Shown one piece after another: positions 15,815-27,257 of a DNA stretch of 64,000 nucleotides. The position numbers and the translations under genes were made by a program. The notes under the pieces were generated by a model, which saw only the letters and a program-made list of their open reading frames with translations, searched no databases and had not been told where the DNA came from. The stretch is from Shimia sp. SK013 (GTDB taxonomy: Bacteria > Pseudomonadota > Alphaproteobacteria > Rhodobacterales > Rhodobacteraceae), in contig NZ_LAJH01000011.1 in assembly GCF_001292625.1 (NCBI RefSeq), positions 186,001 through 250,000 on the forward strand, given 5' to 3'. The first letter of the stretch is position 1, and every line of letters starts with the position of its first letter.

Positions 15815-18271
15815 TCAAGCCTGTTTGCGCTGCGCGGGCGGGCTCAGTTTGGCAGCCATCGCCGCCAACAAGGCGCTCTTGCTCACTGGTTTTGACAAGA
15901 AAAGATCCATCCCGGCATCCAGACACGCCTGTTTGTCCGAAGCAAAGGCATTGGCGGTCAGCGCGATGATGGGCGGTTGTGGGATGGGTAGCTGACGTAT
16001 GAGGCGCGCCGCTTGCAGACCGTCCACCTCTGGCATAGCCATGTCCATCAGAATGATATCCGGCTCATTTTCTTTGCATAAATCTACTGCTTCTTTCCCG
16101 TTTTGGGCCTCAAGCAAGGTGACCGGATGCGCGGCGAGAAATTTTCGGATCAACAGGCGGTTGGTTTTGTTGTCCTCAGCCAAAAGGATCGTGATGCCAT
16201 CCAGCGCTGTTTGGGAAGCCTCGACCGCGGGTGGCTCGGCGCTGACTTCTCCGGTTGGGGCAAAGCCGCGGATTGAGACGTCAAAGCAAGCGCCATCTTT
16301 GTAGTCGGAGCAGAGCGCAATTGCGCCCCCCATACGATTTGCCAGCATGGAAGAAATCGTCAGCCCCAGACCTGTGCCGCCAAACGCACGTGTCGTGGCA
16401 GTATCTGCTTGTGAGAACCGCTCAAAAATTTGTTCCGCCTGAGCGTCGCTAACACCAATGCCTGTGTCTTTGACCTCAAAACAGATGGTGTAGGGATCAT
16501 CGAAATCGCATCGCACATGGACATAGACGCCACCGCTTGAGGTGAATTTGACCGCATTTCCGATCAGATTTACCAAAATTTGGCGCACACGACCGTCATC
16601 TGCGTGCAGCGTTTCCGGAAGGTCATCGGCATATGAAACCTCAAGCGCAATGCCTTTCTGATCTGCTTTCTGCTTTAGCAGGTGGACAACGCCGTTCACG
16701 CCGTTTCGAAGATTGAAATCAACCTTGGAGATTTCAAGTTTTCCGCTTTCGAGGCGGGACAGGTCCAGAATGTCGTTGATAATCGTCAGCAAGGCCTGAC
16801 CAGAGCTTCTGATGGTTTCCAAAGATTGGTTGTTCTCTTCTCCTAGGTCCTCATCCGAAAGCAGCTCCGCCATGCCAATGATCGCGTTCATTGGCGTGCG
16901 AATTTCGTGGCTCATGTTTGCCAGAAACTCCGATTTCGCGCGGGCGGCTTCTTCGGCGTTCAATTTGGCGAGGGCGAGTTCTTCTTCGTGCCGCTTTATT
17001 TCGGTGATCTCGCGTTCGATGCCAATCGACATCACCAGGTTCCCATCCTCGTCCAATATTGGGAACGTGTTGATGTGAACCCAAAATTGATCGCCGGACT
17101 TTGTCCGATTGAGCAGTTCGCTCTGAAAAGGAAGGCCGTTTTCCTGATGCTCTCGAATGGCGTCGACGACGTCCTGAGAGGTCTCCGGCGCGTTCAGAAG
17201 CATCCCCGGGTGGCGACCAACGGCCTCCTCAAAGGAATAGCCGGTCAACCGCGAGAATCCGTCGTTGACCCAAGTGATATTGCCTTTGGGATCGTAGACA
17301 AGAATGCTGTCAGTGGCGTGTTTTGCAACGAGAGACAACCTTTCGACCTCGGCGTCACGCTGTTCAAGTTGGTCAATCATTTTTTGGCGGGTCTGTGACA
17401 GGCGGCTGGCCGCAAGGATCGGGCCCAGAATAAACACAGCGATTAGGAGGAAAAAGCCCCGTGTGCGCCAGTAGTTGGCGGCCTTAGTAATCCAGCCGTC
17501 TTTGGGGCGCGCTGCCAGTTGCCAGGTACTTGTGTGGAGTTGGATGTCCATGATGACCGGATTATCATCGAGCACCGCAGGATCGCCAAAGAACACCTCT
17601 CCCTGTGCACCGGTGCCATCTCGTCCGACCAGAACGAGATCCACGTTGAGGTCCGGATCTGTCAGGCCTGACAGCGCATACAGTTTTTCCGCATCGATGA
17701 CGGCGGAGATGATACCCCAAAACTGGGCCTCGTGGCCCATGTCGGACCAGATCGGAAATTGCGCGATAAAGCCGACGCCGCCCTGCACCAGATTAACAGG
17801 CCCTGCGAGAACCATTTTGCCCGAATCTCGCACGCGGTATACGGCTTCACGCTGCGCTTCATTTTTGTGGTAGTCCAACCCCAGAGCAGCCTTGTTTGGC
17901 TCATAGGGATAGACCCGATTGATCACAAGGTCGGGGGCTGCAGCGATGTTGATGAATTCGCTATGCCCGCCCATGACCTGATCTGCGAGAAATTCATACT
18001 CAGCCTGAGACATGTCCGGGTTGGCCCGAATGGCCGCCACAAATCCCCGGAGCAGGAAAATGTCGCCGTTTGTCTGCCCTTCAACTTGAGCCCGAAGAAT
18101 GCTGGTCTCGCTATGAACCGAGTTTCTCTGTTCCTGCTTCGCGATGAAGGTTTCCTGACGCTCGGCATAGATCGCAAAAGCCAGCAAAAGAAGGGTCGCA
18201 AACAAAACAGGGAGATAGGCTTTGGAACGGCCAACAAGAGAGGTCGAGAGAAAAACGGTTTTACTAATCAT
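15815..18271 (-). CDS. CHASE-PAS hybrid sensor histidine kinase
   Basis: An 818-residue membrane kinase. A first span at about 19-36 and a second at about 268-288 bracket a periplasmic CHASE-type sensor (GFVAAIRANPDMSQAEYEFL). A PAS domain follows (about 305-420, WVNDGFSRLTGYSFEEAVGR with a PAC-like end). Next come HisKA with the phospho-acceptor His in [19 protein letters not shown], HATPase_c (GTGLGLTISSML) and a C-terminal receiver with Asp in ILMDMAMPEVDGLQAARLIR. No response regulator with an output domain is nearby, so the downstream partner is unknown. CHASE domains usually sense small extracellular organic ligands. Confidence 0.9.
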   Translation of the reverse strand: MISKTVFLSTSLVGRSKAYLPVLFATLLLLAFAIYAERQETFIAKQEQRNSVHSETSILRAQVEGQTNGDIFLLRGFVAAIRANPDMSQAEYEFLADQVMGGHSEFINIAAAPDLVINRVYPYEPNKAALGLDYHKNEAQREAVYRVRDSGKMVLAGPVNLVQGGVGFIAQFPIWSDMGHEAQFWGIISAVIDAEKLYALSGLTDPDLNVDLVLVGRDGTGAQGEVFFGDPAVLDDNPVIMDIQLHTSTWQLAARPKDGWITKAANYWRTRGFFLLIAVFILGPILAASRLSQTRQKMIDQLEQRDAEVERLSLVAKHATDSILVYDPKGNITWVNDGFSRLTGYSFEEAVGRHPGMLLNAPETSQDVVDAIREHQENGLPFQSELLNRTKSGDQFWVHINTFPILDEDGNLVMSIGIEREITEIKRHEEELALAKLNAEEAARAKSEFLANMSHEIRTPMNAIIGMAELLSDEDLGEENNQSLETIRSSGQALLTIINDILDLSRLESGKLEISKVDFNLRNGVNGVVHLLKQKADQKGIALEVSYADDLPETLHADDGRVRQILVNLIGNAVKFTSSGGVYVHVRCDFDDPYTICFEVKDTGIGVSDAQAEQIFERFSQADTATTRAFGGTGLGLTISSMLANRMGGAIALCSDYKDGACFDVSIRGFAPTGEVSAEPPAVEASQTALDGITILLAEDNKTNRLLIRKFLAAHPVTLLEAQNGKEAVDLCKENEPDIILMDMAMPEVDGLQAARLIRQLPIPQPPIIALTANAFASDKQACLDAGMDLFLSKPVSKSALLAAMAAKLSPPAQRKQA

Positions 18272-18360
18272 CCGGTCAGGAACCTTGTTGAGGTACTCAA
18301 TCCACTGTGACTATGTCAGCAAGGTGTTCACCATCCATTAACGACGATGTAACGCGAGGA

Positions 18361-18382
18361 TTTGCGCGACTTGTCGCGCAAA
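18361..18382. repeat. Perfect 10-bp inverted repeat between moaA and the kinase gene
   Basis: TTTGCGCGAC, TT, then GTCGCGCAAA. It lies downstream of moaA and upstream of the kinase on the minus strand, without a T-run in that direction. It could be a hairpin at the moaA mRNA end or an operator for the kinase gene. Confidence 0.45.
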
Positions 18383-18413
18383 AAAGTGCCAATAGCCGCC
18401 GATGTGACTGTCT

Positions 18414-19418
18414 TCAGCCGCCGGTGTGGCTCATGTGGCGGCTCATTTGGCCTGCCACTTCCTGACGGGAGTAGTCAAAGTCATGACCTTTGGGTTTGAG
18501 AGCAATGGCGGCGCGGATGGCCTCTTCAAGTGGGGCATCGCTCTCGCTGCCACGCAGAGGTGCGCGCAGATCCGACATGCCTTCCTGACCGAGGCAGGTG
18601 TAAATCTGACCCGTGCAAGTGATGCGCACGCGGTTGCAACTTTCGCAGAAGTTATGCGTGAGCGGTGTGATAAAGCCGATCTTCTGGCCGGTTTCCTCAA
18701 GCCGCACATAGCGGGCGGGGCCGCCGGTGCTTTCTGACAGTTCGGTCAGGGTGTAGCGTTCCGCCAATCGCGCGCGAAGATCGCTGAGCGGCCAGTATTG
18801 ATCAAGACGATCCTCGTTGCCGAGATCGCCCATCGGCATAACCTCGATCCAAGTCATGTCCATGTCGCGCTCGTTGCACCATTCCGCCAAAGAAAACAGC
18901 TCGTCTTCGTTGAAGCCTTTGAGAGCCACTGCGTTGATTTTGATTTGCAATCCCGCCTCGCGCGCCGCATCCAACCCGCGCGTGACCTGCGGAAGGCGAC
19001 CCCAGCGGGTGATGTCGGCGAATTTTGCCTCATCGTTGGTGTCCAGGGACACATTGATGCGCTTCACGCCGCAGTCGGCAAGCTCACCAGCAAAGCGCTC
19101 CAACTGGCTGCCGTTTGTCGTCAGCGTCAACTCCTTAAGATCGCCGCTGTCCAGATGCCGCTTCATCGACCGGAAGAAGGTCATGATATCGCGCCGCACC
19201 AAAGGCTCACCGCCTGTGATTCGAAGTTTTTGAACGCCCAAGCGGACAAAGCTCGAACACATGCGATCCAACTCTTCGAGCGTCAAAAGCTCTTTTTTAG
19301 GCAGGAAAGTCATATTTTCGGACATGCAATAGACGCAACGGAAGTCGCAGCGGTCTGTTACCGAGACGCGCAAATATGAGATCGCGCGCTGAAATGGGTC
19401 AATCAATGGAGCTGTCAT
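18414..19418 (-). CDS. moaA: GTP 3',8-cyclase MoaA
   Basis: Radical-SAM enzyme for the first step of molybdenum cofactor synthesis, 334 residues. The N-terminal [4Fe-4S] cluster cysteines are in CDFRCVYC (24, 28, 31) and the GGEPLVRRD motif follows at about 75. The second cluster is at the C-terminal [20 protein letters not shown]. The chain ends in Gly-Gly as MoaA proteins usually do. The ATG at 19418 is preferred over a TTG two codons earlier; no strong ribosome-binding site is visible. No other moa gene is in the window. Confidence 0.95.
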   Translation of the reverse strand: MTAPLIDPFQRAISYLRVSVTDRCDFRCVYCMSENMTFLPKKELLTLEELDRMCSSFVRLGVQKLRITGGEPLVRRDIMTFFRSMKRHLDSGDLKELTLTTNGSQLERFAGELADCGVKRINVSLDTNDEAKFADITRWGRLPQVTRGLDAAREAGLQIKINAVALKGFNEDELFSLAEWCNERDMDMTWIEVMPMGDLGNEDRLDQYWPLSDLRARLAERYTLTELSESTGGPARYVRLEETGQKIGFITPLTHNFCESCNRVRITCTGQIYTCLGQEGMSDLRAPLRGSESDAPLEEAIRAAIALKPKGHDFDYSRQEVAGQMSRHMSHTGG

Positions 19419-19501
19419 ACCCAAACGCTAGTCTTGAAAAGGCAAAGGGGCAAGTGCTGCGAAGGTTGTAGATCATCACGCTCACGTGCATGATCTGCCG
19501 T

Positions 19502-19936
19502 ATGAAGTATTCTGTGTTATTGCTGACTTGTGTGGCCGTGGCAGGCTGTGACCTTGCCATGCCCGACATACTGAAACCCAAACCGGAAGCGGCTGGATCG
19601 ACAGCCACTGCGGAGACATCTGACGCGAGCGCGGTCATGACCCCTGAGACCTTGGACGAAGGCGGCGAGACCGCCCGACCCGAGGCCGCGCCGGGGTCCC
19701 TCGGACGCACGGTTGTATCGCTCGGAGATGCTGCAGAAACGGGATCGTGGCTCAAGACGCCACTGGTGACCACGACGCGCCCCGGACGGGTTACTTACAA
19801 AGGCAAATGGGTGGCGGTGACCTTGATCCCGATTGATGGCGCAAGCGGGGCAGGCAGCCGCATGTCACTTCAGGCGATGCATCTTTTGGGGCTGGCGCTG
19901 ACTGAGCTGACCGAAGTTGAAGTGATCGCGCAATAG
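19502..19936 (+). CDS. Small lipoprotein of unknown function
   Basis: 144 residues with a lipobox (VAVAGC, Cys at 19), so it should be lipid-anchored. A low-complexity Thr/Ala/Glu linker (about 25-70) precedes a conserved-looking C-terminal part, RTVVSLGDAAETGSWLKTP. I recall similar proteins being labelled D-galactarate dehydratase in Rhodobacteraceae; nothing in the sequence supports an enzyme, since no catalytic domain fits in about 75 residues. The ATG at 19502 is preferred to one at 19490 because it gives a normal signal peptide. It is divergent from moaA. Confidence 0.7.
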   Translation: MKYSVLLLTCVAVAGCDLAMPDILKPKPEAAGSTATAETSDASAVMTPETLDEGGETARPEAAPGSLGRTVVSLGDAAETGSWLKTPLVTTTRPGRVTYKGKWVAVTLIPIDGASGAGSRMSLQAMHLLGLALTELTEVEVIAQ

Positions 19937-19940
19937 CGCG

Positions 19941-20614
19941 TCACTTCAGGTATTTGCTGGCTTCTTTTACGGCCGAAGGTTTCATCGCATCGCCGTGCTT
20001 TTCCAAAAACGCGGTGACGCGCACGGGGTCGTGTTTGCTTAGATCACGCAACCACCAAGAGACGGCCTTTTGGATGAACCAGCCGTGATCGGGCACATAG
20101 CTGGCCGCCCATCCAAGCACGCGATCCCGGATTTCGAGTTCCTGAGATTTTGGGAAATTCTGCTTGGTCCAGGGCAGGGTGATCACCAGCGCCGCGCGGC
20201 GGGTCCACATATGTTCTGACGTGGTCCAGGCCTCGACCTGATCAATGCGGCTTGGGTCAGCAACCAGACGTTTCTGCCCCGCCATGCAGGCATGATCGGC
20301 AATCGCCCAGCTGTCAAACTCCGGCACCCAGCTCTGGATCAGGTCCCAAGTGGCCTCGTCGGGCCGGATCCGGGCTTGCGTCAAGAGTTTGGATGCGGCC
20401 AGGCGGGCTTCGAATATGTCGCTGGCCCACAGGTCGGCGGCCAGCGTCACGCGGTCCTCAACGCTTAGATCTTGGCGCCAGGCTTTGGTAAGATCATTGA
20501 GCGCCGGATTGGCAATGCCCAGAACTTCGCGGGTTTGCTTGTGATAGGCGGCCATTCCTTTGGCGCGCCCGGGTTCCACATGCGCCTTGAGCGCGACAAG
20601 TGCATCATCAAAAG

Positions 20615-20618
<4 letters not shown>
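19941..20618 (-). CDS. AlkD-like DNA alkylation repair protein
   Basis: A 225-residue HEAT-like-repeat protein of the AlkD family, which excises N3- and N7-alkylated bases. Visible features are the family-like LTKAWRQDLSVEDR, a Trp/Asp pair in FDSWAIADHAC at about 125-135 that fits the substrate pocket, and AVSWWLRDLSKHDP near the C-terminus. Length is normal for the family (about 220-240). It overlaps the glmS stop by 4 bases (20615-20618). It starts where glmS ends and is probably expressed by read-through or coupling from glmU-glmS, an odd partner for a repair gene. Confidence 0.82.
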
Positions 20619-22437
<1,819 letters not shown>

Positions 22438-22438
<1 letters not shown>

Positions 22439-23796
22439 TATTTGCTCTCCCGGTCGCGTTTAAGCTTCTTTTTCTTTAAAACTTCGAACAATTTGACCGC
22501 AAGGCCGGGCTTTGTCACCTGGTCGGCGCGGGCCAGTGCCAATGCGGCGTCTGGAACGTTTTTGGTAATAACTGATCCGGATCCGGTCATTGCCTGATGA
22601 CCTACTCGCACGGGCGCGACCAGCATAGTGTTGGACCCGATAAAGGCACTGTCGCCGATCTCGGTGTGATGTTTCATGACGCCATCATAGTTGCAGGTGA
22701 TCGTGCCTGCGCCGATGTTGGTTCCCTTGCCGACGGTTGCATCCCCCACATAGCTGAGGTGGTTGATCTTACTGCCTTCGCCGACCTCGGCGTTTTTGAT
22801 TTCGACAAAATTGCCGACGTGCACGTTCTCGGACAGCTCGGCTCCGGGGCGCAGCCGGGCGTAAGGCCCGACCGTTGCGCCGCGCGAAACGTGGCAGCCT
22901 TCAAGGTGAGAAAAGGCGCGGATGCGCGTGCCGGATTCAACCGTAACGCCGGGGCCGAAATAGACGTTCGGCTCCACCACTGTGTCGCGCCCTATGACGG
23001 TATCAAAGGACAGCATCACGGTTTCTGGCTGTTGCAGGGTCACGCCCAAATCCATCAACTCGGCGCGGGCGCGGTGTTGAAAGACCGCCTCGGCCCGCGC
23101 CAAATGTGCGCGGGAATTGATGCCAAGTGTTTCGGCCTCGTCACAGGTTACAGCGGTCACGGCGAGGTCACGATCGCGGGCGATGCCGACGATATCAGTT
23201 AGATAGATTTCACTTTGTGCATTGTCCGAACCCAGCGCGTCGATGAGATCAAACATCACCGCACGATTTGCCAACATAACGCCGGAATTACAGAAGGTTA
23301 CTGAACGTTCTTCATCTGACGCATCAGCGAATTCGACGATCCTCTCAAGGCTGTTGCCCTGCATGATCAGACGCCCGTATTTACCGGGATCAGCGGCGTC
23401 AAAGCCAAGCACCACAACCGCGCTGTTGTCCCGCGCCACGATCATTTTTTCCAGAGTTTCCGCCGTCACAAACGGGGTGTCGCCAAACAGCACAATCACG
23501 TCGCCGTCAAAATCCGCCAAGGCCGCGCGCGCCATATTGGCCGCGTGGCCAGTGCCGTTTTGCTCTTGCTGCAAAACAACAGTGGCGTCCGTGTCATATT
23601 CCTCAACGGCGGCCTTAACCGCGTCAAAGCCATGACCGGCAACAACCACGGTACGGGCAGGGCTCAGCGCTGCGCCGGCCTGAAGCGTGTGCACCAACAT
23701 TGGCGCGTTTGCGATCTGGTGCAGAACCTTTGGCAAATCAGAATTCATCCGGGTGCCTTTGCCTGCGGCCAGGATGACAAGTGCAATGCTCATCAT
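22438..23796 (-). CDS. glmU: Bifunctional GlmU (UDP-GlcNAc pyrophosphorylase / GlcN-1-P acetyltransferase)
   Basis: Forms GlcNAc-1-phosphate and then UDP-GlcNAc. 452 residues: N-terminal nucleotidyltransferase domain with LAAGKGTRM (about 9-17) and GDTPFVT, then a left-handed beta-helix with hexapeptide repeats and the acetyltransferase motif NYDGVMKHHTEIGDSAFIGS. The start may be 23796 or the next ATG at 23793; both have the same AGAG-type site upstream. It forms an operon with glmS and probably alkD, divergent from gph. Confidence 0.96.
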
Positions 23797-23930
23797 GTTT
23801 TCTCTTTGAATTCGGTTGCGCCCGTTTTATCGGAGTGCAGCAGGGGCGCAAGGCCAAGGGCCATCAAAACTGATTGCGCCCTGTAACAGCATTGCGCGGA
23901 TAAGCGCGTATACCGAGGGTGAGGCAGCAG

Positions 23931-24602
23931 ATGCGGACGGTGGTTTTTGATCTGGACGGGACTTTGGCAGACACCAGCGGCGACTTGATCGCTGCCGCCA
24001 ATTTTTGTTTTCGGGACATGGGGTTCGGGGACGTTCTTGACGTGTCCAGCGACGCTGGCGTGGCCCTGCGCGGCGGTCGACGGATGCTGACCGAGGGGCT
24101 GACGCGTTTGGGACGTTTTGAGGCCGCAGAGGTTGATCGCTATTATCCAATGTTGCTTGAGGCCTATGGCGCCCAAATTGCCGAACACACATATTTCTTC
24201 CCTGGTGCATTGGATGCGGTTGAGAAATTGTCGTCGCTTGGGTACGGCGTCGGCATCTGTACCAACAAACCCGAAGCGCTGGCAGAGCAGTTGATGCAGG
24301 CACTGGGCGCGCGGGATTTGTTTGGGGCTTTGGTCGGGGCGGATACGTTGCCTGTGCGCAAGCCTGATCCTGCGCCTTTGCGCGAAACGGTGCTGCGTTT
24401 GGGCGGCGATCCGGCAAAGACGATTTTGATTGGCGACAGCGACACCGACCGCAACACCGCCAAAGCCGCCGGTGTGCCTTCGGTTTTGGTGACATTTGGC
24501 CCTTCAGGCGACGACATGGCGGCTCTTGAGCCGGAAGCGCTTTTGGATGATTACGGCGCGTTGCCCTTGGTCGTCGAAGCATTGATTGGGCGCAACAGCT
24601 GA
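23931..24602 (+). CDS. gph: HAD-family phosphoglycolate phosphatase
   Basis: 223-residue HAD hydrolase that removes phosphate from 2-phosphoglycolate, the product of DNA 3'-end repair and of RuBisCO oxygenation. The nucleophile motif FDLDGTLADTSGDL is at the very start, with motif II TNKPEAL, the Lys-bearing RKPDPAPL and the acidic GDSDTD. GAGG sits 6 bases before the ATG at 23931. Its last 52 bases overlap the convergent MmgE/PrpD gene. Confidence 0.88.
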   Translation: MRTVVFDLDGTLADTSGDLIAAANFCFRDMGFGDVLDVSSDAGVALRGGRRMLTEGLTRLGRFEAAEVDRYYPMLLEAYGAQIAEHTYFFPGALDAVEKLSSLGYGVGICTNKPEALAEQLMQALGARDLFGALVGADTLPVRKPDPAPLRETVLRLGGDPAKTILIGDSDTDRNTAKAAGVPSVLVTFGPSGDDMAALEPEALLDDYGALPLVVEALIGRNS

Positions 24603-25885
24603 TCAGACAGCGCAGAGAGCGGCAAAGCGATGAGGTTTGCGAGCGTGTCTTCGATGTGATCGGCGGAAACTCTACCCAACACGGGATCAGCCAACGCATG
24701 GAATTTGGCACGCAGCTCGCCCTCAGTTGGTGGGGCGGTGTGGTCCCATTTGGGTTCGTGCCAATCGCTTTGAAAATCCCCACCTGACGCGGTTCTGATG
24801 CGCACCCGTGCAAAGCGTTTTTGCGGGAAAGCGGCGTTGGCGGTGTCGTTTTCTTTCATCGTGATCTTGCTGGAAAGCGCCTGAAAATCAGCGTCTTGGG
24901 TGGCGGCGTCTGAGATGTCGTTGGGCGTGACCCTGCCACGGCTGAGGGCGATTGCCACAGGGAAGGACGTTGAATATTGTGCCTCCTCGGTGTTGGTCGG
25001 ATTGGGCATCGCCAACCGCACACTTTCGTGGAAAGTCTCGATATCGATGGCCGTGATCTCGGTTGCAGAAAATCCGTGTTTGGCTTGTAGCGCGATGGCT
25101 GCCTCCATCGGCGGCTGCGCCCAGCGACAAACGGCGTAGGGCTTGTAATATTGCTCCTGCACATACCAGCGGGTGCCAAGATCCGCCCAGAACTCGGGCG
25201 ATTGTTCCACGGTGATGGCGGGCGCGCCAGTGAACCCTAAACGCGCCAATTTGACAGCGGAGACGCCGGTCATCGCACCCCAGCCGGCGCCGTCTTTGAC
25301 CATTGTCGGGTGGTCTATGCAGCGCATCATCTGACTGCGGGGGCCATGATATTCGGCGATGCCGAGTGTGTGGCGGGTTGTGTCGCGGTCCATTCCCAAA
25401 AGTCGCGCGCCTGCTGCTGCGGCCGTCACAGCACCCCAGCTGCCGCTGGTGTGATAGTCGGGTACGGTGGCGTGTTGCGCCACAGAAGCGCGCGCGCCAA
25501 ACTCGTACCCCATTGCAATTGCTTCCAAAAACGCCCGCCCTGACACACTTGCCTCGTGGCCGAGCGCCAACGCCGCCGGAAACATCGGCGCGCCGATGTG
25601 GCCTTTGGCAGGGTTGAAGCCGTCATGCGCGTCCAGCGCATCAATCGTCATGCCCGCCGCAAGGGCGGCGCCAGTGGCGGAGACCGTCCGGCCATCAAAC
25701 AGCATCGGAATGGCGCCGCCAAATTCTTCGTGTGCGTGCTGGCGGATGATTTGCGAAAGACGTGTGGCCAGCCCACCAGCGCCCACGCCGATCAGGTCCA
25801 GCAGGCTGAGTTCCACCTGTTTCTGGGCAGCATCCGGCAGGTCGCTCCAGGTCAGGTCGTGCACAAAGGCAATGGCGTCGCCCAT
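24551..25885 (-). CDS. MmgE/PrpD family protein
   Basis: A 444-residue member of the 2-methylcitrate dehydratase (MmgE/PrpD) superfamily. N-terminal helical domain with ALDAHDGFNPAKGHIGAPMFP at about 84-104, then GSWGAVTAAAAGARLLGMD, DGAGWGAMTG and the small C-terminal domain from about 270. The prp propionate genes are absent around it, so the substrate may be another hydroxy-acid. Its 3' end overlaps gph by 52 bases. It is divergent from the DegT-family gene. Confidence 0.82.
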   Translation of the reverse strand: MGDAIAFVHDLTWSDLPDAAQKQVELSLLDLIGVGAGGLATRLSQIIRQHAHEEFGGAIPMLFDGRTVSATGAALAAGMTIDALDAHDGFNPAKGHIGAPMFPAALALGHEASVSGRAFLEAIAMGYEFGARASVAQHATVPDYHTSGSWGAVTAAAAGARLLGMDRDTTRHTLGIAEYHGPRSQMMRCIDHPTMVKDGAGWGAMTGVSAVKLARLGFTGAPAITVEQSPEFWADLGTRWYVQEQYYKPYAVCRWAQPPMEAAIALQAKHGFSATEITAIDIETFHESVRLAMPNPTNTEEAQYSTSFPVAIALSRGRVTPNDISDAATQDADFQALSSKITMKENDTANAAFPQKRFARVRIRTASGGDFQSDWHEPKWDHTAPPTEGELRAKFHALADPVLGRVSADHIEDTLANLIALPLSALSDQLLRPINASTTKGNAP

Positions 25886-25930
25886 CTTTTCCTCACGCGT
25901 TTGATGTCCTTAGCCTAACAAAGGCAGGGT

Positions 25931-25959
25931 GCAAAAAGAGGTCGAAGCCGACTTTTTGC
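25931..25959. promoter_or_regulatory. Inverted repeat between two divergent genes
   Basis: GCAAAAAG and CTTTTTGC (25931-25938 and 25952-25959) pair, with a further TCG/CGA pair inside. It lies in the 163-base region shared by the MmgE/PrpD and DegT-type genes, and could be an operator for both or a hairpin. Confidence 0.35.
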
Positions 25960-26048
25960 GTCGTATTTGGCGCCGCGGACAGCAGGTGATTGCAGCGCTT
26001 GCGGCTCTGGCGTAATGCTTGGACATCACAAACAGCGCAGAGGGCGTG

Positions 26049-27257
26049 ATGAGCGAGAGCACAAGCCGCGAAGTTTTCACCGGCAATTTCACCCAACAGG
26101 AACCGATCCCTGACGACGCCATTGCGGCGGCTGTTTCGGTGATGCAATCGGGCCGCTTGCACCGCTACAACGTTGCGCCCGGAGAGTTGGGCGAGGTGGC
26201 GTTGCTGGAGCAGGAATTTGCGGCAGTGACCGGCGCGAAATATTGCCTTGCGGTGGCCTCGGGCGGCTACGCAATGGGCTGTGCGATGCGCGCACTCGGG
26301 GTCAGACCCGGCGACAAAGTTCTGACCAATGCCTTTACACTGGCGCCGGTACCGGGGGCGATTGCAAGTGTGGGCGCCGTACCAGTGTTTGTGGGCGTGA
26401 CCGAGGAGTTGGTGATTGATCTGGACGATCTCGCTGCCAAGGCGGATCAGGCGGATGTTTTGATGCTCAGCCACATGCGGGGGCATATTTGCGATATGGA
26501 TGCGTTGATGGTGCTTTGCGATGCGCAGGGTATCAAGGTGATCGAAGATTGCGCCCATACGATGGGCGGGGGCTGGCGCGGTGTCGCCTCAGGTCGTTAC
26601 GGGGTGATGGCGTGTTATTCGACGCAGACCTACAAACACATGAACTCGGGCGAAGGAGGCTTGTTGATCTCCGATGACGCGGAGGCGATGGCGCGTGCCG
26701 TCATTCTTTCTGGGTCTTACATGCTCTATGAACGCCACGCGGCCGCGCCCGCGCCGGACGTGTTTGAGCGTGTGAAATACGACACACCAAATGTTTCTGG
26801 CCGGATGGACAATCTGCGCGCTGCGATCTTGCGGCCACAATTACGTGAGCTGGATCAACAGGTTGCCGCGTGGAATGCACGTCATGATGCGATGCTAGAG
26901 GGCGTGCGCGGCACGCCGGGTCTAAATGTGGTGGAGAGGCCCGAGGGTGAGCAATACGTTGGCAGTTCGATCCAATTTCTGTTGCTGGATTGGGATGAGG
27001 CAAAGATTGCAGAGGTGCTGCGCCGTTGTGGCGACCGAGGAGTAGAACTCAAGTGGTTTGGCGGGGCGGAGCCGACGGGCTTTACCTCGCGTTATGACAG
27101 CTGGCGCTATGCGCCAAGCGCGCCGATGCCTGCCACGGATCGCGTGCTAAAGGGGATTTTGGACATGCGCATTCCTCTGACGTTTTCAGTCGAGGATTGC
27201 GCCCTTATTGCGCGGATCATCCGTGCGGAGGTCGGCGCGGTTTATCAGGCAGATTGA
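26049..27257 (+). CDS. DegT/DnrJ/EryC1/StrS family PLP aminotransferase
   Basis: A 402-residue PLP enzyme. The fold-type I pattern is clear: VASGGYAMGCAMRALG (cofactor phosphate region), VIEDCAHTMGG (Asp for the pyridine nitrogen) and TYKHMNSGEGG, whose Lys is the expected Schiff-base residue. Most family members aminate keto-sugars, but no sugar-nucleotide gene is present here and the sequence differs from typical sugar aminotransferases. The substrate is unknown. The start at ATG 26049 removes ten unsupported residues. The stop is directly next to the stop of the convergent lipase-like gene. Confidence 0.82.
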   Translation: MSESTSREVFTGNFTQQEPIPDDAIAAAVSVMQSGRLHRYNVAPGELGEVALLEQEFAAVTGAKYCLAVASGGYAMGCAMRALGVRPGDKVLTNAFTLAPVPGAIASVGAVPVFVGVTEELVIDLDDLAAKADQADVLMLSHMRGHICDMDALMVLCDAQGIKVIEDCAHTMGGGWRGVASGRYGVMACYSTQTYKHMNSGEGGLLISDDAEAMARAVILSGSYMLYERHAAAPAPDVFERVKYDTPNVSGRMDNLRAAILRPQLRELDQQVAAWNARHDAMLEGVRGTPGLNVVERPEGEQYVGSSIQFLLLDWDEAKIAEVLRRCGDRGVELKWFGGAEPTGFTSRYDSWRYAPSAPMPATDRVLKGILDMRIPLTFSVEDCALIARIIRAEVGAVYQAD

